Source of the DNA: Heliopora coerulea | Taxonomy: Eukaryota > Cnidaria > Anthozoa > Scleralcyonacea > Helioporidae | DNA length: 64,000 nt | Reading direction: 5' to 3' | Assembly (NCBI GenBank): GCA_030142905.1 | Contig: JASJOG010000180.1 | Location: 194,001 to 258,000 of the forward strand | Shown: positions 36,101 to 49,734 of the stretch, in pieces | Numbering within the stretch: the stretch's first letter is position 1 | Layout: each line of letters begins with the position of its first letter | Translations under genes and position numbers: made by a program | The notes under the pieces: model-generated | Seen by the model: only the letters and a program-made list of their open reading frames with translations | Databases searched by the model: none | What the model was told of the DNA's origin: nothing

Positions 36101-39100
36101 TAAAATTCATGGCGAATGACCGGGATTTAGTTATCTGATTCCCTGGTTTCTCAAATTTATCGCTATATTTACAGTGCCGTTTTTAGGGAATTTTCGCTGG
36201 GAGGCTAACGGAAAAATTTTAGTGAAATATAGTAAACCAATTTCAGAATCATCCTCAGAGGTATACATGAAAAGAAATTTTTCATGATAATCTGATAATG
36301 CCGAAGTTAACTGAAAAATGTTGACTCGAACGGTATTATGTCAGATTATCATGGGAAATTTCTGTTCATGTATATCTCTGAGGATGATTCTGAAATAGAA
36401 TTGAAACGCTGTACATCCTCTCATGGATAAGCGTTAAGTATTGGCGAGAATATCTCGTGCACTTAAGTTGGATAAGAACTCGCCTCCATTCCCTATGGAC
36501 TCGATAGCTCAACACGTAAGACGGCGGACCGGTATCCCGAAGGTGCGAGTTCAAATCCTGCTCGAGTCAACCATGTTCACTTGACTTCAGCAGTGTAAGA
36601 TTATCATGAAAACAATTCTGTTCATGGTAAACCAATATTGAAGCCTATAGCAGTGAGTCCACCCAAGTGTCTTAGGAACAAGTATGGGGATGGTGCACGA
36701 GGGTAAAAACGTTTGATTTTTGTATTCTCTGAGATAGATCTTGGTGCATTTTCTAGTTAAAATTTGCTGGAAAAAGTCTCGTCAAAAACACCTTTATTCC
36801 CGAAAAATTTAATTATTTTCACCCCGTTAAATCAAGACAAAATCTCTTTTTTGTAAGTATTGACAGGTGGCCTTGACAATCGTCTTTCTTTGTTTTTAAA
36901 AAATAATACAATGACTAGCCAAAGGCCATATCAAGCCGTTGACATCCCATTCCTAGCTATGATCAATCAATCACTTGTTGTATTTCATCAATTTACCGCT
37001 TTTTTCTCTTGTAAGTATGGAAAAAAGTAAAGGCAAATTGTTTTCGATGACAGTAATATGGTGACTGGAGGAAATTTCCCCCTCCCCCAAGATATACTTT
37101 TAAAAAAGATTCTGTATATTTATCCATATCTTATCCTCCCTTACCAGCTGTTATTTCTGAAATCGCATTGTACATAGTAGTTAACCTAACAAAAGTAAAC
37201 TGTATAACACCTACCAACGTCTTTTTCAGGAAAACCTTGGCACCACATGTAGAAGACTAGGTGACTGTAAGTAAAAATTCTTGGAACCCTTACGTCATAC
37301 ACACTACCTCATATAATATCTGAGTAAAAAGTTGTCTGGATAAATAGGAGAGTCTTCTTGAGTTCTCGTAAATGTTGCTACAAGATATCTTTCATTTGTT
37401 TTGTCTCTAGTTGATCTCGATGCATTCGTTGAGGATTGCAGAAAATATGGACACTTGCAGATATCTCCAAAGGTTTTAAAAAATAGCAGCCTCTTGCAAC
37501 ATCTTCAAATGCCCAACATTACATTTTATTCGATCACGGTTCACAGGCTCTGTAAGATCGATGATGTACTCAAACGTTTTCCTCTTCCCTCGACCTTAAA
37601 GGTGTTAAATATTAAAGAAAACTGCCTAGACGATACTGACATAAGAAGCATGGTTGATCATGTTTTTTTAAAGTTGAATAACTTAGAAGAACTAGATTTA
37701 TCCAACACTTCGTTCTTAAGCAGTAATCTTTATATGTTTATTCCTGCGTTAGTCAAGTGTACAGGCCTTAAACGCTTGTGTTTGTGTAATAATTATTTAG
37801 GGCAACAAGATGCAGCGTTTTTACATGCAGTATTGCCATCACTCGCAAGTCTTGAAATCTTAAACTTGTCTGAAAATTACTTCTCCGACGAGGACGTGAG
37901 AAACATACTTTCTTCTATAGTTCAGTTAGAGCACCTGAAAGTCTTAGACCTATCAAGCAACTCTTTGTGTGAAATTAACGCAGCAATTAATAGCCTGAAG
38001 TTCTTTAAGTCGATAGAGAAACTTGACCTTTCGTTCAATCATACAGGCAACGCTTCACTTGATGTACAGAACATTGACCAATTCACGTTTCTTCCGAACT
38101 TGAAGGTTCTTTCTTTGTCATCAAATAGTATGATTCAGAAAGACTTTAGCTGTTTCGGTGTACTTTTTTCCCTATGCACATCTCTTCAAGAACTAACACT
38201 TGACTCTACTCACATTGGTAACTCTATATGGGCATTATGTTCACTAGCTAGGGCAGCTAACAGTTTAAAGAAACTTAGCTTAGCTAACACTGGAATTGAT
38301 GAAGCAGCAACTGAAGGCTTGTGTTGTTTGTTGAAGAACTTAGGGCAACTTGAAGTGCTGGATTTAAGCTCCAACAATTTATTGAGCAAAGATTTACAAC
38401 ATTTAAAGCCTTCTTTATCAAACTTAACTCATTTAAAAGTGCTTGACGTTAGTGGTAATCGAAGATGTTTATCAATTTCATCTGTACTAGACCATGTTTT
38501 ACCTTTCCTGAAGTCATTAGAAGAGTTAAATTTGAGGAACACTGGCTTAGATGACGATGGAGTGAGGACAGCCTCTCCAGCAATTGCTTCGTTACTATGT
38601 CTAAAACGGCTGGACTTAAGTAACAACATGATTGGTTGCAAAGGTGCCGACGCACTTGCTGAAGCGCTTTCAAAGCTCTTGTACCTGGAAAAACTGGATC
38701 TGAGTAGAACTGGCATACGTGAAGACGCAATGAGCACTGTGGTTCACGCAGTTAATTCATCAAAGTTTTTAAAGTCACTTAGTTTACGGAGCAATAAAAT
38801 AGGATCGATCGGTGTAACAGCTTTGGAAAATACCGTGATCTCCCTGCAATTATTAGAGGAGCTGGATTTAAGAGGGTCTGGCCTTGATGACAGTGCGACG
38901 AAAACACTCTTTCGTAGATGCAGTTCGTTAAAGAATTTAAAGAAACTGACCCTTGGTAAAAATAAAATGGACACGAGCGGAGCATCGGCCCTTGCTCGCA
39001 CCCTTCAATCAACGCGTTTGTTGGAAGAGCTGGATTTGAAGAGTTGTTTTCTAAACAATGAATGTCTTGAAGTCGTTTGTCGTTCTTTTTTGTCTCTAAG

Positions 39101-40799
39101 TTGCTTGAAAAAGCTTAACCTTAGCCATATTAAGATAATTCCTCCTGGTGCAGCGGCTTTAGCTAGCGTGTTACCATCACTACAGTCACTGGAAGATCTA
39201 CGCCTTTGTGACACACGTATTGACTCAGGTTGTTTTCAAACGCTGTGTGCTACAATGGGCTCATTAAAGTATTTAAAGAAACTTAATCTTGGTCGCAATA
39301 AGATAGGTTCAGCTGGCGCTGCAGCTTTAGCTAACGTATTACCATCACTCCAGTTGTTGGAAAAACTAGGACTGTACGGCAATGATCTTGATGAAGATAG
39401 TGCTCAAACACTGTGCACTGCAATGGGTTCATTAAAGTATTTGAAGAAACTTGATCTTGGTTTCAATAAAATAGGTCCAACTGGCGCTGCAGCTTTAGCT
39501 AACGTATTACCATCACTTCAGTTTTTGGAAGAACTAAAATTGTGGATGGCCTATCTTGATGAAGATAGTGCTCAAACACTGTGTGCTGCAATGGGCTCAT
39601 TAAAGAATTTAAAGAAACTTAATCTTGGTCGCAATATGATAGGTTCAACTGGCGCTGCAGCTTTAGCTAACGTATTACCATCACTTCAGTTGTTGGAAGA
39701 AATAGAATTGCAGGAGAGCGTTTTAGATGAAGATAATCCTCAAACACTGTGTGCTGCAATGGGCTCATTAAAGTATTTAAAGAAATTTGATCTTAGTTTC
39801 ACTGAGATAGGTTCAACTGGAACTGCAGCTTTAGCTAGCGTACTACCATTACTTCAGTTTTTGGAAGAACTAAATTTGTCATGCACCCGTCTAGATGAAG
39901 ATAGTGCTCAAACACTGTGTGCTGCATTAGGCTCATTAAAGTATTTAAAGAAACTTGATCTTGTTGGCAATAAAATAGGTTCAACTGGCGCTGCAGCTTT
40001 ATCTAGCGTATTACCATCACTTCAGTTGTTGAAAGAACTACAATTGGAAGAGATTGATCTTGATGAAGATAGTGCTCAAACACTGTGTGCTGCAATAGGT
40101 TCATTAAAGTATTTTAAGAAACTTGATCTTAGTTTCAATAAGATAGGTCCAACTGGAGCTGCAGCTTTAGCTGGCGTATTACCATCACTTCAGTTGTTGG
40201 AAGAACTACGATTGCTAGACATTGATCTTGATGAAGATAGTGCTCAAACACTATGTGCTGCAATGGGTTCATTAAAGTATTTAAAGAAACTTGATCTTGG
40301 TTACAATAAAATAGGTCCAACTGGAGCTGCAGCCTTAGCTAGCGTATTACCATCACTTCAGTTGTTAGAAAATCTATGTTTGTGCGACACTAGTCTTGAT
40401 GAAGATAGTGCTCAAACACTGTATGCTGCAATGGGTTCGTTAAAGTATTTAAAGAAACTGAATCTTAGTAAGAATAAGATAGGTTCAACTGGCGCTGCAG
40501 CTTTAGCTAACGTATTACCATCACTTCAGCTGTTACAAAAACTATATTTGTGCGACATTGGTCTTGATGAAGATAGTGCTCAAACACTATGTGCTGCAAT
40601 GGGCTCATTAAAATATTTAAAGGAAATTAATCTTAGTAACAATAAGATAGGTTCAACTGGAGCTGCAGCTTTAGCTAGCGTATTACCATCACTATCGATG
40701 TTGGGAAGGTTAGGTTTACCGGATTGCGGTCTAAACCCATCCGACAAAGAAAGTCTTAATTCGAAAGTCGACTTTATGATCACGTACAATTGGTTTTGA
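32938..40799 (+). CDS. LRR gene B: paralogue of gene A, shortest copy
   Basis: Exons 32938-33115, 34350-34591, 35157-35657, 37230-37266 and 37411-40799 join in frame to 1448 codons plus stop, with the same phases and splice signals as gene A. It differs from A by a 6-codon loss in exon 1, a 146-codon in-frame loss in exon 3 and one fewer 56-residue LRR module. All five exons are open, so it looks intact. The role is as for gene A: a putative intracellular LRR recognition protein, function unknown. It has no Penelope insertion, so intron 3 is only 1572 nt. A candidate poly(A) signal, AATAAA, lies at 41012-41017. Confidence 0.85.
34350..34591 (+). CDS. LRR gene B exon 2
   Basis: 242 nt after TTTTTAG, ending GAG|GTGATG. 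Encodes FLKKDNKVEFPILM through GQGRLYIKCVKELE, with the same putative beta-grasp pattern as in A. Confidence 0.8.
34740..34980. repeat. Fold-back tRNA-derived SINE in intron 2 (B)
   Basis: TTGCGCGGGTTCGATCCCCG and TCTGGGGCTCAG, with an inverted copy just upstream. Same locus as A 15125-15345. Confidence 0.7.
35157..35657 (+). CDS. LRR gene B exon 3 (shortened linker)
   Basis: 501 nt. It keeps the start (NFQTANGASPPKRVRTTVTP) and the acidic end but lacks 438 nt relative to A, between Val-Val-Ser and Gly-Leu-Gly-Asn-Val. The loss keeps the frame. Donor CAG|GTAAGT. Confidence 0.8.
36498..36569 (+). pseudogene. tRNA-like SINE head (B intron 3)
   Basis: 72 nt. The acceptor stem is intact (GACTCGA/TCGAGTC) but the D stem is broken (GCTC against AGAC). 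Counterpart of A 17289-17360. Confidence 0.5.
37230..37266 (+). CDS. LRR gene B exon 4 (37-nt microexon)
   Basis: ENLGTTCRRLGD plus one base, between CTTTTTCAG and GTAAGT. The genomic TAG at 37258-37260 is out of the coding frame. Confidence 0.78.
37411..40799 (+). CDS. LRR gene B exon 5 (all LRRs)
   Basis: 1128 residues. The diverged LRRs of the first half align with A throughout. The tandem array starts at 39264 and has nine 168-bp modules to about 40775. The order of module-specific segments (WMAY, QESV, SCTR, EEID, LDID, CDTS, CDIG) matches that of A, minus the last A module. TGA is at the shared position after ITYNWF. Confidence 0.92.
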
Positions 40800-43405
40800 C
40801 ATTTACGACTGGAAGATGCACTGGCTTCTTATTGGAAGAGATCAAGCGATTGTTGCGCCGCTTTTTACAACGGCATTCCTTCGAGTTAGCGCCCCTTACG
40901 AATGCCCTCATTGGGAACCCAAATTATCAACGCCGCTGGACTAACGCACAGCACATTCATCTGCTAACATCTTGTCCACTGAGTAAATAATCAACCAGAG
41001 GTCCAACTCGAAATAAAATTTGTCCCCAGTTTTTTATGCGCATACGCTGGTCGCCATGTTCCTGGCAAGTTCCCCAGGCACTTTTGACCCTTATCGCGAC
41101 TTTTTCGGGTCAGATGCAAACACGGCAAAATTTAATTCATAACATCGTAAAAATACAAAAAATGACTTTATCTTATTTACCCTATCGACGAAGGAAGTTC
41201 CGGGTGGTCTAGGATTTTGTTCCCGGTTGTTCAAACAACAAAAAAGAATTTTTTTCGTTTACCGAAAGACGAAACTCGGTAACCTCTGTTCACTGACGTC
41301 GTCAACAGAACAAATATAGTGTGAAATATCTAATTAGAAAAATAACAACGCTAGTTTGTTGACTAAATTCTCGATTTCTTTTAAATCAACGTCAGACTGC
41401 AATTCTTATATATTAATTTATCATTAATTATCTTATTATTTGGTCCATCAGTTCTTTTAACACAGAGATGTGGAAGCGAAGTTGGTGTGAACGATCGATG
41501 AAGTTAGCTTCATCAGGTTAGACGTTTTTGCAGTTGTTTCACTCCTTGGCTTTTATCTTGAGAAAGTGCTCGATTTTGGTTTTTTATTGATGTTGTTTTT
41601 TTTCTTGTTTTTTCACTCTCTCTTTAGTGGATATAATCATGCGATTGTTTTCAGATGATGTACTGAAATCGGGTGTTTCGATCTACTAATGCAAACTTGC
41701 TTGGGAAGCTGAAAAAAAAAAAATTTACTCCACAATTTACTGAAAACTCCCACGATGAAGTTTAAGTCTATTCATTGGATTTGACTACACTAAAATCCTT
41801 CTAATCTTCGCACGATTAAAATAAAAAAGTGAAAATTTGAGTAGATATCAATTCTGATAGAAAATACTTACCAGATATTTTTTCTGGCCACCTCCTTCGC
41901 CTCTGCAACCTCAATGTGATAATACAAAGACTACAAAGCACTCTGATGGTGAAAGTATTGAGGTTTCGGTTCAGCTAAAAACATTCCTGTGGATGTTCTC
42001 CAGAAGACGCTAGCCAGCAACATGGCGGCGTTAGAATTAATGAGATACACGAGGCAAAATGCGCGAGAACATAAACATGATAGTTACCGACTGCGAGTTG
42101 GACTTCTGGCTGATTATTTACTCCGCGATCTTCTCTAACGTGATATTGCTGGCGAGGTTCTTGGCTGACATATAGAAAACGAATATGTTAAGTAGCATAA
42201 CATATATATTTTTTATATTTCTCTGACCATTTTATTAAACGTTTATGCTCAAGTTAACTTGAAAAAATCAACTCCTTTGAAATAAACATCCTTATTCAAA
42301 TTACCGTCCTTTCCGATTTACCACTTCGTTAATAACAGGGGCACTGAACGTCTGGGGTGCTAATTCGGAGGAATAACGTATTGGGTTTGAGCACCTATGC
42401 CCCCCGATATATTTCATCGGGATTAATTGCACAAATCGCCACGTCCGGAATCTTTCCACGGCCAGGTTGTTCAAAAGGCGATTAGCTTAATCCAAGATTG
42501 GCGAAAATTTTATGGACAAATTCTGATCATGAAGCTGAGGAAAATTGGAATTTTCTTTAGCTGATTTCTGGTGTCTGCAAAACGGTTTTAAGCTGTTAAA
42601 TCTGAACGAGATTTTTCTACCAAAATGGACGAAACCAAAACTACACATTAACTGGTAATCCTGGATTGGCGTTAATCGTGCTACGAACAACTGGCCCAAG
42701 ATGTGCAGGGACCTGGGAACCACGTGAGGTCCGCGGGCTCGCGAAGATTTTAAATTAAACACACGCGTTGATATGATTAAATATAACAGATAAAATTGAT
42801 TAGTTAAAATTGATTATTAAACTAAAATTCGTAAAGGATAAATGGAGATCATCGTACCCAGAACTTTTTCCCCACTGATGTGAATAACACGTAAAATTTC
42901 TATAGCCGTCATAGAGAATTGTTTAGTAGTTTATGGTGTTCATGTAACTTTAAAATTAGATGGAGATATTAAAAATAAAAAAAAACCCTATTTGTAACTG
43001 ATGGTGTCATTGATTGAAAAGTTCAAGAAATCAGAAACATCTGATAATTAAACTTGACCCGTCATTTTCTAGTTCTTAAAATTACAAAGCTGTTACTAAG
43101 ATATTTTCTTTTCTGTTCTATAGAAATGTGTAGCACTGTATTATCTCATGACACACCCACAATTCATCGTTTCGACAGAAGCCTTAAATCCTCTTTAGTT
43201 CCCTCGTTAGTATTAATGAGCGTAATAACCACTTATCACACTGCTTTCCTTTCAAATCACAGAGATAAACACTTATCGTATAGTAATAAGTGACTATCTT
43301 AATATCTAACAACCAACTTCTCTTCGACCTTAAACTGAAAACAACAAAATAAAACAAAAACAAAATTATTTATCTGTTTGTGAGTCATGAGATAAGGTGG
43401 TTGAT
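40800..43405. other. 3' flank of gene B, no gene seen
   Basis: Aligns with A 22759-26096 but lacks the 725-bp TIR element. It ends at the junction with unit C. Confidence 0.5.
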
Positions 43406-44703
43406 CAAGTCAAATTAGGCAGATGATTGGTTTAATAAGCGCTAGGAGCCAACCGTAAGCCTGCGTGATCCATTACGTGGATGATTACTCGCGAAGATTT
43501 CTTATGTACAGTGCTGATCCACTAATGGAAACCAACCTTGTTTTGTGAAGTTTGAGAAACGATCGGGAAAGAGAAGAAAATTAGACAACAAAGAAGAGGA
43601 TTGGGAGACCGCTGAAAAAATGATTTGGGACAATCGAGTCCCCAGCCAACTATATTTTCATGTTTTCATTGCGCAAAATGACGCAAAGAAACAAAATGTG
43701 TATTGTGTGTAAATGTTTTGAAAATTACCTACGTATATAAAGGGGAAGATTTTTTACAGTTTACTCCCACTTCACATTCTTAAAAGATTTTTAAAGTCCC
43801 AACGTTGGTCCAACCAATAATTTTCTAATGACAAAAAGCCTTAACTTGTGCACATCAAGGCCTCAAATGATGAGTTAAGATTATTACATTTTACAGCCTT
43901 TTCATAATAAGCGAGATTCTCTAAGCATTCACCATTATTTAGATGTTAAATGAAGCTGACATGTACAAGCCATAAACCTCAAATGATACGCCTCGATACC
44001 CAACGGAAAGATCGGTTGACCTCCCAGTAGCTGTGGGACTGAACTCCCAGTAGCTGACAGTCAAGTAGCCAATCAGAAAAGTAGTTCTTGCAATTCATTA
44101 AGCCAATAGTGCTACTCTTTGACATTATACACCACGACAGTAATTACAGTTATTTTTCATATTAAATATGCACTTAAATAACAAAGACATTTGGTTATAC
44201 AGGTCTTTGAAAGACTAAATGTAACTACATATAAAATCAATTTAAAACCATCATTATTCGTTTTAAATTCTGATAAAGAAGGACATAGTTTGCATCTTGA
44301 CCATAAATGGAAGAGCTCAAGATACCCAGCTATTTTTATCTGGAAAACAAAGAAAAATGCATTTCTTAAATATGTTATCCCAAAATCGGGAATTAAGTGC
44401 TGATAGAGTAACTAAACTTTGTATTCCCTTAAAAAACGCCACAAAGTGGTTTATTTCCTCATTAAAATGAAAGATTTAATAAAACTTTACAAACCGATCC
44501 TAACTGTGAACTCTTTCTCTCATGAACTGTTTTCTAGTGTAATAGTAATCCCTAATGATTTTATTATCTTATCCTGTATTATAATAATTTCTAACACTTT
44601 TGTAATAATTTATAATACTCTTGTAGTAGCTTATAATGTTCATGTGCACGTCCATCGTGCAAATCAGTTTCATACTGACGATGTTAGCGTGGGTCAATAA
44701 AGT

Positions 44704-44777
<74 letters not shown>

Positions 44778-44839
44778 CATCTTTCTATTTGTCTATCTGT
44801 CTGTCTGTCTATCTGTCTATCTGTCTGTCTGTCTATCTG

Positions 44840-44878
<39 letters not shown>

Positions 44879-44939
44879 GTCTGTCTGTCTGTCTGTCCAT
44901 CTATCTATCTATCTATCTATCTATCTGTCTGTCTGTCTA

Positions 44940-44971
<32 letters not shown>

Positions 44972-45015
44972 TCTGTCTGTCTATCTATCTGTCTGTCTAT
45001 CTATCTATCTGTCTA

Positions 45016-45100
<85 letters not shown>

Positions 45101-45129
45101 ATTTGTCTATCTGTCTGTCTGTCTATCTG

Positions 45130-45208
<79 letters not shown>

Positions 45209-45221
45209 GTCTGTCTGTCTA

Positions 45222-45253
<32 letters not shown>

Positions 45254-45305
45254 TCTATCTGTCTGTCTATCTATCTGTCTGTCTATCTATCTATCTGTCT
45301 ATCTA

Positions 45306-45389
<84 letters not shown>
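44704..45389. repeat. TCTA/TCTG compound microsatellite, ~690 bp, unit C
   Basis: Continuous 4-nt repeats alternating TCTA and TCTG blocks. Two landmark irregularities recur: CTTTCTATTT at 44781 and 45095, and TTATCTATCT at 45051 and 45341. This implies a ~290-314 bp internal duplication. Long Leu/Ser/Ile frames here are artefacts. Confidence 0.95.
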
Positions 45390-45899
45390 ATGCCCAGGTA
45401 TAAATGAGCAAATATGGTTGTTCTAGTTCGTTGAGCTTTTTCATACTGGTCAGTCTTAGCTATTACGCATTGAAATATGAAAATGTGGCCTTACTATTCT
45501 TTCAATGGGATAGCCAGACTCTCAGTTCGGCCGACCATCCACTTGAACCATTTACACGACCAAAAACCACTGAAAAAATACGATCTCTTTCTAAAAGGGA
45601 AATCATGGCTGCCAACCGGAAACCACTTGGAAATCGAATTTGAAACTCCATTTGTAAACAACTGTTATCCCATCTGAGACAAAAGAAAGATAAAAAAGGT
45701 TGGAATAATAAAATATTGTAGTTAATAAATGTTTAGCAATATAAAGTCAAGAAGATCGACTAAAGTGCTTGTAAGAATAACAGTAGTAACGATAACTTCA
45801 ATAACAGTAATAATATCAACCATGACAACAATAACAACAATAAAAGTAATAACTGCATGCAATGACAGCAATCACAAGAATCACAACCAGAACAAGAAC

Positions 45900-46090
45900 A
45901 GTTACAATAGTCACAACAGTAACAACGGTGACAGCGGTGACAATGGTGATTACTGTGACAACAGTGACAATGGTGATCACTGTGACAACGGTGACAATAG
46001 TGATTACTGTGACAACAGTGACAATGGTGATCACTGTGACAACGGTGACAATAGTGATTACTGTGACAACGGTTACCACGGTGACAGCAG
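45900..46090. repeat. 54-bp minisatellite of GTGACAA/GTGATNA words, unit C
   Basis: TACTGTGACAACAGTGACAA at 45951 recurs at 46005 with near identity over 54 bp, embedded in a wider GTGACAA-rich trinucleotide-like region (45780-46160). The matching place in A (about 4040-4110) has only a short AAT/AAC run. Confidence 0.8.
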
Positions 46091-46249
46091 TGATAATGAT
46101 GATAACAGTGATAATAGTTACATCAGTGGAAACAGTAATAGCAGTAATAACACTAATGACGTAGAAAAATATATCGTCATTATAATAATAACAATAAGTA
46201 GCGACTGTTAATAATAAATGTTGGGCTTCGTAATTCTGTGGAAGCAATC

Positions 46250-46400
46250 TGTTAATCGCTCAACAGGAAGAGTGGCGGACAGGTATCCCGAAAAAGCGAG
46301 TTCAAATCTCGCTCGAGTCAACATTTTCCAGTTGACTCCGGCAAAGTCAGATTATCAAGAAAACATTTCTATTCATGTATTTCTGAGGATGATCCAGAAA
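46250..46400 (+). repeat. Partial tRNA-like SINE of the GACTCGA family, unit C
   Basis: GCTCAACAGGAAGAG then GGCGGACAGGTATCCCGA, GAGTTCAAATC and GCTCGAGTCAAC, followed by the same body (GTCAGATTATCA, then TCTGAGGATGATCC) as in intron 3 of the three genes. The acceptor 5' strand is lost. Confidence 0.6.
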
Positions 46401-46439
46401 TACAGTCTGAAATATCTAAAAGGAAGAGGAAGGGATCAT

Positions 46440-49400
46440 CATAATCCGTGCGGGAGATAGGAAGAAAAAATTTCCCTTTTAGCAACATTGTTCAGGGAGA
46501 ATGAACACCAGAGACTACAGTGATCAGTTGGACTAAACCACTGAAGATCACGATGGACATGACAAAAAATATTGTCCGGACAGTGATGCGTTACGGCCAT
46601 GGGGGTCAAGTACGTCTTTTGTTTTGATTCTGTTTACCATGATTCCCTAGCTGGACTGAATTCTTTCATTCTCTCTATCAGCATTCTAGTGGCTTCGACC
46701 GAAACTGTTTCTCACAGTGGTGTGACAAATGTTTGGTTTCTTCAACAAAAAATATTGACTGCAAGATGAAATGATAAACGATCAACTTATGGCTTTAAGT
46801 GGATATCCTGAACGCTCTGCAATGAAAGAACTCAAGCAACCAAATTGGCTAGTTGGTTTTCGAACAATCAAAGCAATTGCAGGTAACAGAAGCTTTCATA
46901 AAAATATGCTGCTAAAGCAAAGCTTTAATTCGAGGAGACATAAATCTCCATTCACTCGAAACGATTGTCGCATGCCATTTGCCACTTTGGCGTATGTGAC
47001 TATTTCTTAAGAGTGCAATTCCCACTTGCTATTCGCTTGAGAATGTTGCCATACATCTTGACGATTCTCTTCGGCCTAAATCATATACATCACAAGAATC
47101 AATCGTACCCGATAGTTTTACAAAAGACATCGGCCTTTAAGAAGTCACTCAAACTGTTATACCCATGAGTCGAGTGAAAGTCGAGTGAGCGTTATTTGGA
47201 CGACAATTAAAGCAAGCAACCGCCACGAACTATAACCGTTTCGGACTTGGATACTCGACTGTAAAATGATCGTCACTTAGGCCGTCGAAACATCAGTCAT
47301 GACAACGAACACCACAAGCAGTCTTGGCGAAACTTACGAAATGGTATTGATGTTTTCAGCGAAGGCCTTTCGAAACGTCAGTATGTCTCTCCTAAGTTTG
47401 CCAGTTCTGTCAGCCTTTTTGCTTTTCAAAAACGTTGTTAATCACTGCCGACGCAGCACTTTACACTTTTATCATTGAGTCGAACTAAATCACTTTGTTT
47501 TTAAGGGGACACATAGTTACATGCGACTTCCTTCTCTCGCGCCCAATCTTACTTAATCGATGGAAATCGACATTCGACAATATGGTAACATTGCACCTCT
47601 TGCTTCGCCTGCTTTGTCCTCACATTGCACTATTCGGGCATAAAAAAATGGTAAAGCAAAAACAGTATGGTAACTTCATAAGAGGCCACAAAGAGGAACA
47701 ACGCTCACTAATTGGCTAATATTATAACGCATCTTCTCCGTGTTTTTGTCTTCGACGTATGATTACTGTAAGGGGTTTCAAAATAATTCCAGAGCGGGTG
47801 TTATCTTTTCTACCTCCTAATTCATCCTTAGTGAACGGCTAAACGTTTGTTGGATAAGGCTTTCCTTGTGAACTGAAGGTCAAATACCAAATAAAACAAA
47901 GCAACATCTCGTTGGGGTTCATTCACATATCAGGTATTAAATCTTCAATTCTGTAGTTAACGCCACAATCCAGTTAAAAATGACAATTTCCAATCACTTC
48001 TTTATTAGGTTCATGTCGTGGGTACAGGTGATGTTGGCGCAAGTGATTTACATTTCACCCCAGGGAATATCATCTCGATTCTTACTCCAACACCACATTC
48101 ATAATAAGTGGTTCATTTTGCATCAGCAACTTATTTCCTATCTGTTACACCAGAAATATGTTGAGAAAAACTCAAATTAAAAAATTCTATTTTCAATGAA
48201 TAGAACCACCTTAAGCTTAACGTCGTGTTATAGGTCAGTAGGTCGTCAACACACTTGATTTTATAATGTATATGCCATAGAATTGCATGACCCGTCAATT
48301 TTATAAGATATTCTACAGCTTGAGTTAACAAAATATCAAGTCAAAATATTTTCAAAATATAACATTTTACATCGACTTAGCCACTTAATGATGTTTTGAC
48401 GAATAAAACTTTCACATCAAGTAATTGAATTACCTGCGCTCTTCGCCGAGCTTGTCAATAAAGCGCTAGCTTAGCCATGGAGACTTTCTAATCGTGTCCA
48501 TACTATTGATAGTATATGATCCAGGATTTCGCTTGGTCTTTAATAACTAAGCAGCTCTTACTTTGTAGTCATCATCAATTTTGCCATGATTTTGTATACC
48601 AGAGTTACCAGGCCGCCAAAACAGGAATGTTTGTAATGTTTTGTTTGGAAGAAACTGAGAGTGAGTGTAGTTGCATGACGACGAAAAAGATTTTATCGTC
48701 CACATTTACGCACATTTCATTCGTTGTTATTCCCGCGCCGGTCCAATGTGAGCTGAAATCTTATTGGCTGTTACTTGCCTGTTCGCCGGCTTATTCATGT
48801 GAATTAATGATGGATTCTGCTGGGTAAACGGCGTGATACCAGAAGAAAAATATTTAGCATTGAGGATAATATTTTGAATCGGAAATCGGTAGCATACGAT
48901 CTCAAGGCCTGTAGCTAGTAAAAATCGTCAATGTAGATCCTTCAATTTTAATCGCTCTCGACGACTAAATGTTTTATTTCAAGGACGATTAAGGATTAAC
49001 AATCAGTGAATATTTATCCCGACCGTGAGCTTCACTTGAACTTCCCATTGACGAACACTTGCATCGAAGGACATAGAGTCACACTTGAGCCACAAATTCC
49101 GACTTATCATCTATATTCAGTTGAAATTTCCTTCTGTATTTTGAACAACTAATATATATGGCATTACGATCCTCAGTACTCATGCAGCTGTAAGTTCAGA
49201 TTTGTTTCAGAGTACCTCAATCTCAGAATCATCCTATGTGAAGTTATCGTACCACAATCTATCTTAGAAGTATTTAATGGCAGGCTGAATCTGGGTGATA
49301 CAATTTCAGTAGTAAATTCGGAACTCTCAGCCTATAAGTCACAAATTTGTGTTGTCAAAAGAGGACATTTAAAAATGATAAAATAACGAGATATAATTTA

Positions 49401-49734
49401 CTAACTTGACGTTTAAGACATTGCATAGTCTGACTTTGGTGATTTATAACTATTAAGTGGTCTTGATAGTAACGCATGCAAGTACAAAAATGTACAGCAT
49501 TTCTAAACAGTATTAAGATAAAATCATTTACCTCGCTCTTATTGAAAATCTTTCCATGATATCTGGTTTCTTCTTTCTTTGTACTTTCACAACTCAAGCA
49601 CTCGTACAAATAAATAGTGGTTCAAGTCTGGGGGTTTTATAATATAACCTACGGCATCATGATTGGCTATTATTTACACGTTAGTGTGGAGGAAGTCAAA
49701 ATCTGAAATTTGTGATGTCATATCAGTACTTCTA
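46440..49734. other. Unit C 5' part, shared with A, no gene seen
   Basis: Collinear with A about 4140-7690 in blocks, with many indels. Frames are not conserved between the copies. Confidence 0.5.

Larger units (their letters stand above)
28215..43405. repeat. Segmental duplication unit B (15.2 kb, 5'-truncated)
   Basis: Homology to unit A begins at about 28215 (matching A about 8385), continues through the LRR gene, and ends at the direct junction with unit C at about 43405. The part of A between 1926 and 8385 has no counterpart here. Confidence 0.87.

Noticed and set aside
44636..45403. 255-codon frame rich in Leu, Ser, Ile and Tyr
   Set aside because: A pure product of the TCTA/TCTG repeat, which has no stops in this frame.
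45729..46247. Long frames of Asp/Asn/Ser/Gly or Val/Thr/Ile on both strands
   Set aside because: They come from the GTGACAA minisatellite; no gene context.
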